Made by a program: the position numbers and the translations under genes
Assembly (NCBI RefSeq): GCF_005870025.1
Contig: NZ_VATA01000005.1
Location: 1 to 64,000, forward strand
DNA from: Poseidonocella sp. HB161398
Lineage (GTDB): Bacteria > Pseudomonadota > Alphaproteobacteria > Rhodobacterales > Rhodobacteraceae
Direction: 5' to 3'
Length of the DNA stretch: 64,000 bases
Notes under the pieces: generated by a model
The model's input: the letters and a program-made list of their open reading frames with translations, nothing else
Databases searched by the model: none
Told to the model about the DNA's origin: nothing
In this document: one piece after another, positions 8,156 to 16,996 of the stretch
How positions within the stretch are numbered: position 1 is the stretch's first letter
Layout: each line of letters begins with the position of its first letter

Positions 8156-8878
8156 TCAGGCGGCGGTGTCGCCCAGATAGGCCGACCGGATGCGCGGATC
8201 GGCCAGGAGGTCGCCGGCCGGGCCCTCGAGCACGATCCGGCCGGTCTGCAGCACATAGCCGTAATCGGCGATGCTCAGCGCCATGGAGGCGTTCTGCTCC
8301 ACCATGAAGACCGAGACGCCGGTCTGGCGCACGGTGGCGATCAGCTCCAGCACGCGGTCGACGAAGAGGGGCGAGAGCCCCATGGTGGGTTCGTCCATGC
8401 AGATGAGCCTGGGCCGCGCCATCAGAGCGCGGGCCATGGCGACCATCTGCTGCTCGCCCCCCGACATGGTCCCGGCCTTCTGGCCGAGCCGCTGCTTCAG
8501 TCGCGGGAAGAGGCCGAGCACCTTCTCGTAATCCTCGTCGATCCCGGGCTTGTCGCTGCGGGCATAGGCGCCCATCAGGAGGTTCTCCCGCACGGTCATG
8601 TCGCCGAAGAGGCGGCGCGCCTCCGGAACGGTGGCGATGCCCGCGCGGACGATCTCGGGGGTGGGCAGGCCGGTGATGTCCCGGCCCTCCATCGTCACCT
8701 TGCCCGATTTCGGGACCTGCAGGCCGAGGATGGTCTTCATCGTCGTCGACTTGCCCGAGGCATTGCCGCCCAAGAGGCAGACGATGGCGTTTTCGGGCAC
8801 GGTCAGCGACAGGTCGAAATGGACCTGGACGGGGCCGTAGAAGGAATTGACATTCTCAAGCTGGAGAAGCGGCTTCAT
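8156..8878 (-). CDS. livF: Branched-chain amino acid-type ABC transporter ATPase LivF
   Basis: The 240-residue ATPase has Walker A GGNASGKST near residue 37, signature MSGGEQQM near 140 and Walker B LICMDEPTMGLS. The short form and the VPEARRLFGDMTV segment are typical of LivF. It pairs with LivG on the cytoplasmic side of the permease. Its ATG overlaps the livG stop by 4 bases. The imported compound is unknown; Liv-type systems also carry amides, urea, aromatics and other small polar molecules. Confidence 0.92.
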   Translation of the reverse strand: MKPLLQLENVNSFYGPVQVHFDLSLTVPENAIVCLLGGNASGKSTTMKTILGLQVPKSGKVTMEGRDITGLPTPEIVRAGIATVPEARRLFGDMTVRENLLMGAYARSDKPGIDEDYEKVLGLFPRLKQRLGQKAGTMSGGEQQMVAMARALMARPRLICMDEPTMGLSPLFVDRVLELIATVRQTGVSVFMVEQNASMALSIADYGYVLQTGRIVLEGPAGDLLADPRIRSAYLGDTAA

Positions 8879-9789
8879 GCTTCGGCACCTCCTGTCCGGC
8901 CGATCCGGCCCTGGGCCGGGCCGACGGTGATGATTTCCTGCGGTTCGGCGCTGTCGCGGGCGGCGGGACGGGCCCCGCCGATCGAGCTGTGGCCGAGATA
9001 GGCCTCGATCACCTTGGGATCGTTGCGCACCTCGGTGGGCGTGCCGTGGGAGATGACCTTGCCGTCATCCATCGCCATCACCCGGTCGGAAAGCTGCATG
9101 ACCATGTTGAGCTTGTGCTCGATCAGCAGGATCGTGCGGCCCGAGGCCTTCAGCCCGGCGATGATCTCCTGCATCTCGGCGGTCTCGCTCTCGTTCATGC
9201 CCGCCGTGGGCTCGTCGAGGATCAGGATGCGCGGATGCAGCGCCAGGGCGCGGGCGATCTCCACCCGGCGCCGGTTCGCGTAGCTCAGCGAATAGGTCGG
9301 GTTGTCGATCCGGGGCGCCAGCCGCTCGCCGAAGGTGGCGATGATGGCCCGCGCCTCCTCGCGCATGGCCTCCTCTTCCTCGCGCACTGCCCTGGGCTGG
9401 ATCAGCGCCTTGCCGAGCTCCAGCACCGGGCCGATCACGGGAACCCGCGAGCGCGCCGCCTTCAGTCGCACGTGGCAGCCGATCAGGACATTGTCCATCA
9501 CGGTGAGGTTGCCGAAGACCCGGCCGTGCTGGAAGGTCCGCGCCACCCCGATCTCGGCCATCTTGTGCGGCGAGAGATTGGTGATGTCGCGCCCCTCGAG
9601 CGTGACCTTGCCGCCATCCATCCGGTCCTGGCCGGAGATCAGGTTGAAGAGCGTTGTCTTGCCCGCCCCGTTCGGCCCGATCACCGAGAGGAACTCGCCC
9701 TCGGCCACATGCAGGTCCACCCCGTCGACGGCGGTGATGCCCCCGAAGCGCCGGGTGATCCCGGTCGCGGTCAGTATTGCGTCGGACAT
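8875..9789 (-). CDS. livG: Branched-chain amino acid-type ABC transporter ATPase LivG
   Basis: The 304-residue ATPase has Walker A GPNGAGKTT near residue 38, the degenerate signature LSYANRRRVEIARAL that is usual for LivG, and Walker B LILDEPTAGMN. The LivG/BCA-type tail ending VIEAYLGHS is followed by about 35 extra residues, so it is longer than a typical LivG of about 255. It lies between livF (4-base overlap) and the fused permease gene (3-base gap). Confidence 0.92.
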   Translation of the reverse strand: MSDAILTATGITRRFGGITAVDGVDLHVAEGEFLSVIGPNGAGKTTLFNLISGQDRMDGGKVTLEGRDITNLSPHKMAEIGVARTFQHGRVFGNLTVMDNVLIGCHVRLKAARSRVPVIGPVLELGKALIQPRAVREEEEAMREEARAIIATFGERLAPRIDNPTYSLSYANRRRVEIARALALHPRILILDEPTAGMNESETAEMQEIIAGLKASGRTILLIEHKLNMVMQLSDRVMAMDDGKVISHGTPTEVRNDPKVIEAYLGHSSIGGARPAARDSAEPQEIITVGPAQGRIGRTGGAEA

Positions 9790-9792
9790 GGT

Positions 9793-11634
9793 TCAGCCAC
9801 TCCCCAGAAGGCCCTGCGGGCGGAAACGGATCAGGATGATGAGCGCCGCGCCGTAGAACAGCATCCGGTACTCGGCCAGCGTGCGGAACATCTCGGGCAG
9901 GGCGGCGACCAGGATGGCGCCGAGGATCGCGCCCGAGACATTGCCCAGCCCGCCGAGGATCGCCATGGTCAGGATCAGCACCGAGAAGAGCAGGTTGAAG
10001 CTGTCGTAGTTGATGAAGCTCCACTGATGCGCGGTGACGGCGCCCGCGATCCCCGCGGTGAAGCCCGCGAAGCCGAAGGCTAGCCCCTTGTAGTAGTTCG
10101 AGGCGACGCCGTAGGTTTCCGCCGCGACGGTGTCCTCGCGGATCGCCTTCCAGGTGCGGCCCAGATGGGATTTCAGCAGGCGGACCTGCAGCCCGGCCAT
10201 GAGCAGCATCAGCGCCAGCACGAACCAGTAGCTCGCCTTGGTGCCGTAGAGCGGAAAGCCGAAGATCTCCAGCGGCGGAATGGCGAAGACGCCGAGCGCG
10301 CCATTGGTCACGCCCTCCCAGTTGAGGATGACCAGCGAGACGATCTCGCCCAATGCCAGCGTGCCGATGGCGACATAGTGGCCGCGCAGCCGGAAGGCCG
10401 GATAGGCCAGCGCCGTGCCCAGAAGCGCCGCCGCCGCGCCGCCGATGACGATGCCCAGAGAGACCGGCAGCCCCTTGGTGGTCAGGAGCGCCGAGGCATA
10501 GGCGCCGATCGCGACCAGCGCGGCATGGCCGATGGAGACCAGCCCCACCGTGCCCGAGACCAGCGTCAGCGCCAGCGCGGCGAGCCCGTAGAGATAGGCG
10601 TTGGTCATGACCTGGGTGATGTAGGGCATGTTCGCCATCGGCAGGATCACCGCGATGCCGATCAGCACCCAGATCAGCGGCTTCGGCAGGGTGACGGCCT
10701 TGGTCTGGGTGACGAAGGTGCCGGTCATCGGCTCGGCCGGCCGCTCCTTGCCGCGGGAGAAGATGCCGTTCGGACGGAAGAGCAGCATCACCAGCAGCAC
10801 GACGAAGGCGAAGAGGTTGCGGTAGCTCGCGCCGAAGAGCCCGATGCCCCAGCTCTCGATCAGCCCGAGGATCAGCCCGCCGCCGATTGCGCCCGGGACA
10901 TTGGCCATGCCGCCGATGACGATCGCGACCATGCCCTTCAGCATCATCTGGAACGACGCGTTGGGGTCGATCGAGTTGTAGTAGAGCCCGACCAGCAGCC
11001 CGGCGATGCCGCCCAGAGCGCCTGCGATGCCGAAGACGGTCATGTTCACCGCGTTGATGTTCACGCCCATCTGCTTGGCCGCGTCGTCATCCTGCGCGGT
11101 GGCGCGGACGGCCATGCCGAGCTTGGTGCGGAACAGGAAGGCGTAGAGCGCCGCGGCCGAGAGGATCGCGGTCAGCGCGATGGTGATGTCGATGGCGCCG
11201 ATCGTGCCATTGCCGATCTGCAGCCGCCAGTCGGGGATATTCGCCGAGAGCGCGCGCGGCGTCGGCGAGAAGACGATGTGGATGATCTGGTCCAGCACCA
11301 GCGCGACGCCGATCGTCGCCAGCAGCGGCGCGATGCGCGACTGCCGGTTCAGGGGCCGGATCGCCAGCCACTCGATCAGCGCGCCGGCCGCGCCCGAGAC
11401 CGCCGCCACCACGACGATGGTGACGCCAAGCGGCAGGCCGATGCCGACGAGGCAGGTCCAGCCGATATAGGCGCCGACGGTGAAGACGGCCCCGTGGGCG
11501 AAGTTGATCAGGTTGGCGACGCCGAAGATCAGCGCCAGCCCGACCGCCATCAGCGCATAGATCGACCCGATCACGAGACCCGAGATCGAATAGTCGAGCC
11601 ATGGCATGGCCATGAGGGAGGAAAGGGACTCCAT
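9793..11634 (-). CDS. Fused LivH-LivM ABC transporter permease
   Basis: The 613-residue membrane protein joins two permease halves. Residues 1 to about 305 match LivH (GLVIGSIYALMAVGLALIFG near the N terminus, then NVPGAIGGGLILG). After a hydrophilic linker near 310-320 (KTKAVTLPKP-like), residues about 325-613 match LivM (LVSIGHAALVAIGAYA, GFAGFTAGIAGAV, GLGNVSGAILGA). Each half has about eight hydrophobic helices. Separate livH and livM genes are the common arrangement. No stop or shift is visible at the junction, so the fusion looks real. It would form the inner-membrane channel for the two binding proteins encoded just upstream. Confidence 0.9.
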   Translation of the reverse strand: MESLSSLMAMPWLDYSISGLVIGSIYALMAVGLALIFGVANLINFAHGAVFTVGAYIGWTCLVGIGLPLGVTIVVVAAVSGAAGALIEWLAIRPLNRQSRIAPLLATIGVALVLDQIIHIVFSPTPRALSANIPDWRLQIGNGTIGAIDITIALTAILSAAALYAFLFRTKLGMAVRATAQDDDAAKQMGVNINAVNMTVFGIAGALGGIAGLLVGLYYNSIDPNASFQMMLKGMVAIVIGGMANVPGAIGGGLILGLIESWGIGLFGASYRNLFAFVVLLVMLLFRPNGIFSRGKERPAEPMTGTFVTQTKAVTLPKPLIWVLIGIAVILPMANMPYITQVMTNAYLYGLAALALTLVSGTVGLVSIGHAALVAIGAYASALLTTKGLPVSLGIVIGGAAAALLGTALAYPAFRLRGHYVAIGTLALGEIVSLVILNWEGVTNGALGVFAIPPLEIFGFPLYGTKASYWFVLALMLLMAGLQVRLLKSHLGRTWKAIREDTVAAETYGVASNYYKGLAFGFAGFTAGIAGAVTAHQWSFINYDSFNLLFSVLILTMAILGGLGNVSGAILGAILVAALPEMFRTLAEYRMLFYGAALIILIRFRPQGLLGSG

Positions 11635-11657
11635 TCAGCAGCTCCTGTTGCGGCCGG

Positions 11658-12821
11658 TCACTGGCCGGGCCCGGAATAGGGGAGATAGCCGCCGTCCTGG
11701 ACGACGAGCTCGGTCACGGCGGGGGACGAGATGCGGCGGGTCCCGGGGTCGAAGGCGACTTCGGGGAAGATCACGCTCTCCAGCCCCGAGATCTTGCCGA
11801 GCCCGTCCTTGATGTCCTCGCGGCCGGTGCCGTACTGGCGCATCGCCGCGGCCAGCAGGTTGAACGTGTCATAGGCCATGGCCGAGAAATGCGAGGGCGC
11901 GGTGCCGTATTCGGCCTCGAAGGCGGCGACGAAATCCTGCACCACCGGGCGCGGCGACATCGGCGCGAAGTTCATCACCGTATGCACGCCGTTCCCGGCC
12001 TCGCCCGCCAGCGAGACGAATTCCGGCGAATTCGCCCCGGCGGCATAGATCGGCAGATCGATCCCCAGATCGCGGATCTGGCGGACGATCAGCGCCGCGT
12101 CATTGTAGTAGCTGACCAGCACGAACCCGTCCGGCGCCGCCTCGCGGGCGCGCACCAGCGTCGCGCGGAAGTCCTTCTCGTCGCCCAGATAGGCCTCTTC
12201 GGCGACGATCTCGGCGCCCAGCCCGGTCGCGGCTTCGGCGAAGAGATCCTTCGAGGTCTTGCCCCAGTCGCTGTTGAGATAGAGCAGCGCGATCTTCTTC
12301 ATGCCGAGATCCTCGACGACATGGCGCGCGACCAGCGGCTGCTCCTCGCTCTGGGGCACGTTGTTCGACCACATGTAGTCGCCGGTCTTCGTGAAGTCGG
12401 GATGCGAGTTGGTGAAGCCGAACTGCACCAACCGCCCGCGCTGGTAGAGCGGCGAGGCCGCCATCGAGGAGGTCGAGGAGAAGTCGCCGACCTCCACCGC
12501 GATCTTCTGGTCGGCAATGAATTTCTGCGCGATGGCAATGGTCTGGCGCGGGTCGTTCTGGCTGTCCTCGAAGATGTAGTCCAGCGGCCGGCCGTCGATG
12601 CCGCCATCGGCATTGATCTTCTCCAGCGCCAGGTCAAAGCCCTGCTTCCACTGCGCGCCGTATTGCGCATGCGGACCGGTGACCGGGCCGGAGACGCCGA
12701 TATAGACCGGCTCTCCGGAGGTCTGGGCGGCCAGAGGGGCCGCCGCGGCGATCATGGCCCAGAGCGCAAGGCTCCCGAAGGCCCGGCGGCTCAGCGCCGC
12801 CCGTTCCCTGAAATCGTCCAA
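11658..12821 (-). CDS. ABC transporter substrate-binding protein, Liv/Peripla_BP_6 type (copy 1)
   Basis: The 387-residue periplasmic protein has a Tat-like leader with SRRAFG followed by a hydrophobic stretch ending PLAAQ. The mature part starts EPVYIGVSGPVTG, typical of Leu/Ile/Val-binding-protein relatives. It is very similar to the next gene upstream over the N-terminal lobe, with shared blocks such as DSQNDPRQTIAIAQKFIAD and MAASPLYQRG. It differs in the C-terminal lobe, for example AAGANSPEF and MNFAPMSPRP. It lies 23 bases upstream of the permease gene and delivers solute to it. Confidence 0.9.
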   Translation of the reverse strand: MDDFRERAALSRRAFGSLALWAMIAAAAPLAAQTSGEPVYIGVSGPVTGPHAQYGAQWKQGFDLALEKINADGGIDGRPLDYIFEDSQNDPRQTIAIAQKFIADQKIAVEVGDFSSTSSMAASPLYQRGRLVQFGFTNSHPDFTKTGDYMWSNNVPQSEEQPLVARHVVEDLGMKKIALLYLNSDWGKTSKDLFAEAATGLGAEIVAEEAYLGDEKDFRATLVRAREAAPDGFVLVSYYNDAALIVRQIRDLGIDLPIYAAGANSPEFVSLAGEAGNGVHTVMNFAPMSPRPVVQDFVAAFEAEYGTAPSHFSAMAYDTFNLLAAAMRQYGTGREDIKDGLGKISGLESVIFPEVAFDPGTRRISSPAVTELVVQDGGYLPYSGPGQ

Positions 12822-12873
12822 GTTGTGATCCTTTCGCTGCCGGACCGGGGTCCGGCGCTGTCCCGTGGCGGGC

Positions 12874-14040
12874 TCAGCCCTGCTCGGGCGAGTAGATGGT
12901 GAATTCGCCGTCCTTGACGATGATCGGCGTGACCTCGGGTCCCGAGATGCGCCGCGTCTCGGGGTCGAAGGCGACCTTGGAGAACAGCACGCTGGAGATG
13001 CCCGAGATCTTGCCGAGCCCGTCCTTGATCTCGTCGCGTTCCGTGCCGTACTCGCGCATCACCGCGGCCAGGATGTTGAAGGCGTCATAGGCCAGCGCAT
13101 TGAAATGGTTCGGTTCCTCGCCGTATTTATCGAGGAAGCCCTGGCGGAACTCGACCACTTCGGGACGCGGCGATCCAGAGGCGTAATAGACCGAGGTGAA
13201 GACGCCCTCGGCGGCCTCGCCGGCCAGCGACAGGAAGTCGGGCGAGTAGATCGAGCCGGTGGCCAGGATCGGCACGTCGATGCCCAGGTCGCGCAGCTGC
13301 CGCACGATCAGCGCGCCGTCGGAATAGTAGCTTTCCAGCATGATCCCGTCGGGCGCGGCGTCGCGCAGCCGGACCAGTGTCGCGCGGAAGTCCTTCTCGT
13401 CGGCGAGGTAGCCCTCGGCGGCGACGATCTCGGCGCCCATCTCCTCGGCCGCGGCGGCGAAGAGGTCCTTCGAGGTCTTGCCCCAGTCGGTGTTCAGGTA
13501 CATGACGCCGATCTTCTTCAGCCCCAGCGTGTTCACCGCGAAATCGGCATAGAGCGGCTGCTCCTGGCTCTGCGGGATCGAGTTCGACCACATGTAGTCG
13601 CCGGTCTTGGTGAAGTCCGGATGCGAGTTGGTGAAGCCGAACTGCACCAGCCCGCCCCTCTGGTAGAGCGGCGAGGCGGCCATCGAGGAGGTCGAGGAGA
13701 AATCGCCCGCCTCGGCCACGATCTTGGGGTCGGCGATGAATTTCTGCGCGATGGCGATGGTCTGGCGCGGGTCGTTCTGGCTGTCCTCGAAGATGTATTC
13801 GAGCGGCCGGCCGTTGATGCCGCCCTCGGCGTTGATCTTGTCGAGCGCCAGGTCGAAGCCCTGCACCCAGAGCGCGCCATACTGGGCGTGCTGCCCGGTC
13901 TTGGGCCCGGAGACGCCGATATAGACCGGCTCGCCCGAGGTCTGGGCAAAGGCGGGCAGCGCGGCCGTCAGCATGGCGGCGCCGGCGAGCGCGCCGAAGC
14001 CGCGGCGGGTAAGGGGGGGAAGCGACCGTTTCTGGGTCAT
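12874..14040 (-). CDS. ABC transporter substrate-binding protein, Liv/Peripla_BP_6 type (copy 2)
   Basis: This 388-residue periplasmic protein is a tandem paralog of the gene just downstream. It has a Tat-like leader TRRGFGALAG ending LPAFAQ, and the same fold blocks. The start at 14040 is preceded by GGAAAGGAAACGCGAG on the coding strand. The open frame continues upstream without a plausible signal sequence, so the short form is preferred. The most divergent parts from copy 1 are LATGSIYSPDF and SVYYASGSPRPE, which lie where ligand contacts are expected in this fold. Two receptors on one permease suggest related but different ligands. Confidence 0.9.
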   Translation of the reverse strand: MTQKRSLPPLTRRGFGALAGAAMLTAALPAFAQTSGEPVYIGVSGPKTGQHAQYGALWVQGFDLALDKINAEGGINGRPLEYIFEDSQNDPRQTIAIAQKFIADPKIVAEAGDFSSTSSMAASPLYQRGGLVQFGFTNSHPDFTKTGDYMWSNSIPQSQEQPLYADFAVNTLGLKKIGVMYLNTDWGKTSKDLFAAAAEEMGAEIVAAEGYLADEKDFRATLVRLRDAAPDGIMLESYYSDGALIVRQLRDLGIDVPILATGSIYSPDFLSLAGEAAEGVFTSVYYASGSPRPEVVEFRQGFLDKYGEEPNHFNALAYDAFNILAAVMREYGTERDEIKDGLGKISGISSVLFSKVAFDPETRRISGPEVTPIIVKDGEFTIYSPEQG

Positions 14041-14117
14041 CTCGCGTTTCCTTTCCTGTTGGGCAGAGGGGAGGAGCCGCCGCGCGATCTTCGCCGCGCT
14101 GGCGGGAAGGCGTCCGG

Positions 14118-15113
14118 TCAGTTGACCGAGGGGTTGCCGCTGGCCTTGTCCAGATCGGCAAGGGTCTCGCTGTCGAGGGCGAGCTCGGCGGCGCCGAAGA
14201 GGTCTTCGAGCTGCGCCATGGAGGTGGCAGAGGTGATCGGCGCGGCGACGGTGCGCTGCGCCATCGCCCAGGCCAGGGCGATCTGCGCCTGCGTCGCCCC
14301 GGTGCGCGCGGCGGCGCGGTCGAGCGCGGCGAGGATGCGGAAGCCGCGCGGGTTGAGGTACTTTTCCACGTCGCCGCCGCGGGCGCGGTTCCGTGCCAGG
14401 TCGGCCTCGGTGCGGTACTTGCCGGTCAGGAAGCCGCTCGCCAGCGAGAAGTAGCTGATGACCGACACCTTGCGGTCGTGGCAGAGCTGTTCGAGCGAGC
14501 CCTCGTAGCCCCATTCGAAGTCGCTGCGGTCATAGAGGTTGTAGTTCGGCTGCAGCGTCTGGAAGCGCGGCAGGCCGTTCTCCTCGGCGAAATCCAGCAT
14601 CTGCTTCAGCCGCGGCGCCAGGAAGTTCGAGGCGCCGATATAGCGGACCTTGCCCTCGCGGATCAGCTGGTCATAGGCGCCGAGCATCTCCTCGGGGCGG
14701 GTCAGCAGGTCGTCGCGATGCGCCTGGTAGAGGTCGATATGGTCGGTCTTCAGCCGCGCGAGGCTTTCCTCGACGGTCTTGAGGATATGCGCCTTCGACA
14801 GGCCGCCGCCGCCCGGCGTGCGCGGCGAGCCGCATTTCGTCGCCAGCACGATCCTGTCGCGGTTCCCCTTGGCGATCCAGTCGCCGAGGATCGTCTCGGA
14901 CTCGCCGCCCTTGTTGCCGGGCAGCCAGAAGGAATAGAGATCGGCCGTGTCGACGCAGTTGAAGCCGCGGTCGGTGAAGGCGTCGAGCAGCCGGTGCGAC
15001 ATCGCCGCGTCACAGGTCCAGCCGAAGACCGCGCCGCCGAAGACCATCGGCGCGATTTTCAGCTCGCTCTCACCGAGCTGGCGCAGCTCGGGGCGGGTCA
15101 GGGTCTCGGTCAT
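14118..15113 (-). CDS. Aldo/keto reductase
   Basis: The 331-residue TIM-barrel oxidoreductase uses NADPH. The catalytic tetrad can be read as Asp in CVDTADLY and the Tyr that follows, Lys in LATKCGS and His in LYQAHRDD. The segment SYFSLASGFLTGKY with the C-terminal GATQAQIALAWA cofactor loop is usual for the AKR11/YajO-like group. It lies between the flavoprotein monooxygenase (2-base gap) and the second binding-protein gene, so it probably reduces a carbonyl intermediate of the imported substrate. The actual substrate is unknown. Confidence 0.9.
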   Translation of the reverse strand: MTETLTRPELRQLGESELKIAPMVFGGAVFGWTCDAAMSHRLLDAFTDRGFNCVDTADLYSFWLPGNKGGESETILGDWIAKGNRDRIVLATKCGSPRTPGGGGLSKAHILKTVEESLARLKTDHIDLYQAHRDDLLTRPEEMLGAYDQLIREGKVRYIGASNFLAPRLKQMLDFAEENGLPRFQTLQPNYNLYDRSDFEWGYEGSLEQLCHDRKVSVISYFSLASGFLTGKYRTEADLARNRARGGDVEKYLNPRGFRILAALDRAAARTGATQAQIALAWAMAQRTVAAPITSATSMAQLEDLFGAAELALDSETLADLDKASGNPSVN

Positions 15114-15115
15114 GC

Positions 15116-16651
15116 TCAGCGTCCTGTCTGGTTGACGAATTCGGGGGCGTAGAACGGGGTGGTCTTCATCTCGTGTTCCTCCTCCCAGTCCTGCAGCTCG
15201 GCGAACATGCCGTCGAAATCCTCGGTGAAGAACTGCTGCACCAGCCCGGTGACCAGCCGCATCGGCGCGATGTCCAGCGAGGGGATGTCCGAGGCCATGG
15301 TGCCGGTCGACAGGTAGGTGGCGTTGTTGAACAGGTGGATCCGCGAGAGATCCGCGCCGTCCTTGCCGATCAGCTCGTAGCCCGGGCCGATATAGGGCGC
15401 GCGGCCGAGCCCGGGATGGGCGTAGTCCGCGGGCGGCTGGTAGCGGTCGGACCAGAGCGTGATCGCCGGGAAGATCGAGGCGAAGAGCGGCTCCTGCGAC
15501 AGGTCGGTGCGGAAGCCGGTGCCGAGGATCAGGAAGTCGTAGAGCCCCGAGGGCCCGTGCTCGGTCGCCAGCCGGACCTTGCCGCCCTCGCGCGTCGCGC
15601 TCATCGCGCCGCAGGAGAAATGCGCCGAGAAGCCGGGCATGCGGGTGGTGCGCAGGATCGTCTCGTGCGGCGGCGGCGCGCCCATGCTGTCCATGTACCA
15701 GGTCAGCCGCCAGCGGTCGGCATCGGGCAGCGCCTGCCAGCCCTCCATCCAGGCGATGCCCGAGGCGGGGCGGCCCTTGTTGAGCTGCGGCACGGCCTTG
15801 CGGCGGGCGACCATCTCGACGGTTTCCGCGCCATGCTCCAGCGCGGTGGCGGCGTTGTCCCAGGCCGAGGAGCCGGTGCCGATCACCGCGATCCGCTTGC
15901 CGCGCAGCGCCTGGAAGTCGATCGGGTCGGAGGTATGCGCGGCCAGATCGGGCAGGAGCCCGGGATCGACCCCCGGCACCAGCGCCGGGCCGCCCGAGCC
16001 GATCCGGCCATTGGCGACGATCACCCGGCGCGCGCGCAAGAGCGATCCGTCGGCCAGCGCGACCTCGACATGATCGCCCGCCTGGCGCAGGTCGACCGCC
16101 TCGGCGCGGTTGCGGACCGGCAGGGCGAGCACCCGGCGCACCCAGACCAGGTAGTCCTGCCAGACGCCGTTCGGGATCTTGTAGAGCCGCTCCCAGGCGG
16201 TGTCGCCATGGGCGGCGCGGTACCAGCTCTGGAAGGTCAGGGCCGGGACGCCGAAGCAGATGCCGGGATGGAATTTCGGCGAGCGCAGCGTCGGCATGCG
16301 GGCATAGGTGACCCAGGGCCCCTCGCGGCCCTCTTCCGCCTTGTCGAGGATCAGGAAATTGGCGAAGCCGTTCATCCGCAGCGCGGCGCCGATGCCGGTG
16401 CCGTACTGCCCCGCGCCGATCACCAGAACGTCGAGCATGGCGGTGCCGTCGGGACCGGGCCGCGGGACCGTCCAGGCCTTGCGCGGCAGGCAGAGCCGGG
16501 CGAGCTGGGAGGCAAGCTCCGCCTCGAGCCCGGGCAGGCCCGCGGGATGCACGCTTTCCGCCGCGCCCGCATCCCAGGGATTGGCGAGCGCCGAAGGGTC
16601 CGTGGCCGGGACGGCGAAGTCCAGCGTGGTGACAGGGGAGGTCGTCTTCAT
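15116..16651 (-). CDS. Flavoprotein (FAD/NADPH) monooxygenase-like protein
   Basis: The 511-residue protein has two Rossmann motifs. The first is VLVIGAGQYGTG near residue 76, for FAD. The second is IAVIGTGSSAWDNA near 253, for NADPH. This is the layout of N-hydroxylating, Baeyer-Villiger and flavin-containing monooxygenases. A segment LILGTGFRTDLS near 370 matches the ATG-type motif of that class. About 70 extra residues precede the first motif. It heads the nine-gene operon and would perform the first oxygenation of the imported compound. The fingerprint FxGxxxHxxxW/D of classical BVMOs was not found, so the exact subclass stays open. Confidence 0.82.
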   Translation of the reverse strand: MKTTSPVTTLDFAVPATDPSALANPWDAGAAESVHPAGLPGLEAELASQLARLCLPRKAWTVPRPGPDGTAMLDVLVIGAGQYGTGIGAALRMNGFANFLILDKAEEGREGPWVTYARMPTLRSPKFHPGICFGVPALTFQSWYRAAHGDTAWERLYKIPNGVWQDYLVWVRRVLALPVRNRAEAVDLRQAGDHVEVALADGSLLRARRVIVANGRIGSGGPALVPGVDPGLLPDLAAHTSDPIDFQALRGKRIAVIGTGSSAWDNAATALEHGAETVEMVARRKAVPQLNKGRPASGIAWMEGWQALPDADRWRLTWYMDSMGAPPPHETILRTTRMPGFSAHFSCGAMSATREGGKVRLATEHGPSGLYDFLILGTGFRTDLSQEPLFASIFPAITLWSDRYQPPADYAHPGLGRAPYIGPGYELIGKDGADLSRIHLFNNATYLSTGTMASDIPSLDIAPMRLVTGLVQQFFTEDFDGMFAELQDWEEEHEMKTTPFYAPEFVNQTGR

Positions 16652-16996
16652 GCCTATCCTTTCCGGCGGATTTGGAAACCCGGATCTGCCGGGGAAGCGC
16701 GCGGTCCGCCGTCCGGAGGGGCGGGACGGCAGGGCGTTCCCTCGTGCGGGATCAGGCTATGTCCGTTGCTGAGAAAATTTTTTGCTTCTTTGACGGACAA
16801 GGAAAGTTTTGCAGGTGCAGAATTTCGCTGCAGCGCAGAATTGCGCACAAAACTTTCACACTGCAGGCAGGATGCGTGATTCATTGGCGCGAATTCGTCT
16901 GCCGGCGGCACGGAATTGCGCCGGACCGCAAAACGCGCCCGCCCGGCCGCAGAAAATTCTGCGCCGCGGCAAGTCCTTGGAGGTAGTCGGATATTC
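16652..16996 (-). promoter_or_regulatory. Control region of the monooxygenase/Liv operon with nested inverted repeats
   Basis: This 345-base gap is more AT-rich than its surroundings and lies between the AsnC-type gene and the operon it probably controls. It holds a perfect 10-base inverted repeat GAAAGTTTTG (16802-16811) and CAAAACTTTC (16848-16857) 36 bases apart. Inside lies GCGCAGAATTGCGC (16833-16846), which has 5-base arms. A further near-palindrome CGCAGAAAATTCTGCG spans 16948-16963. Related AATT cores occur at about 16890 and 16913. Such spaced AT-core palindromes suit an Lrp/AsnC octamer. No confident -35/-10 pair was assigned. Confidence 0.55.
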
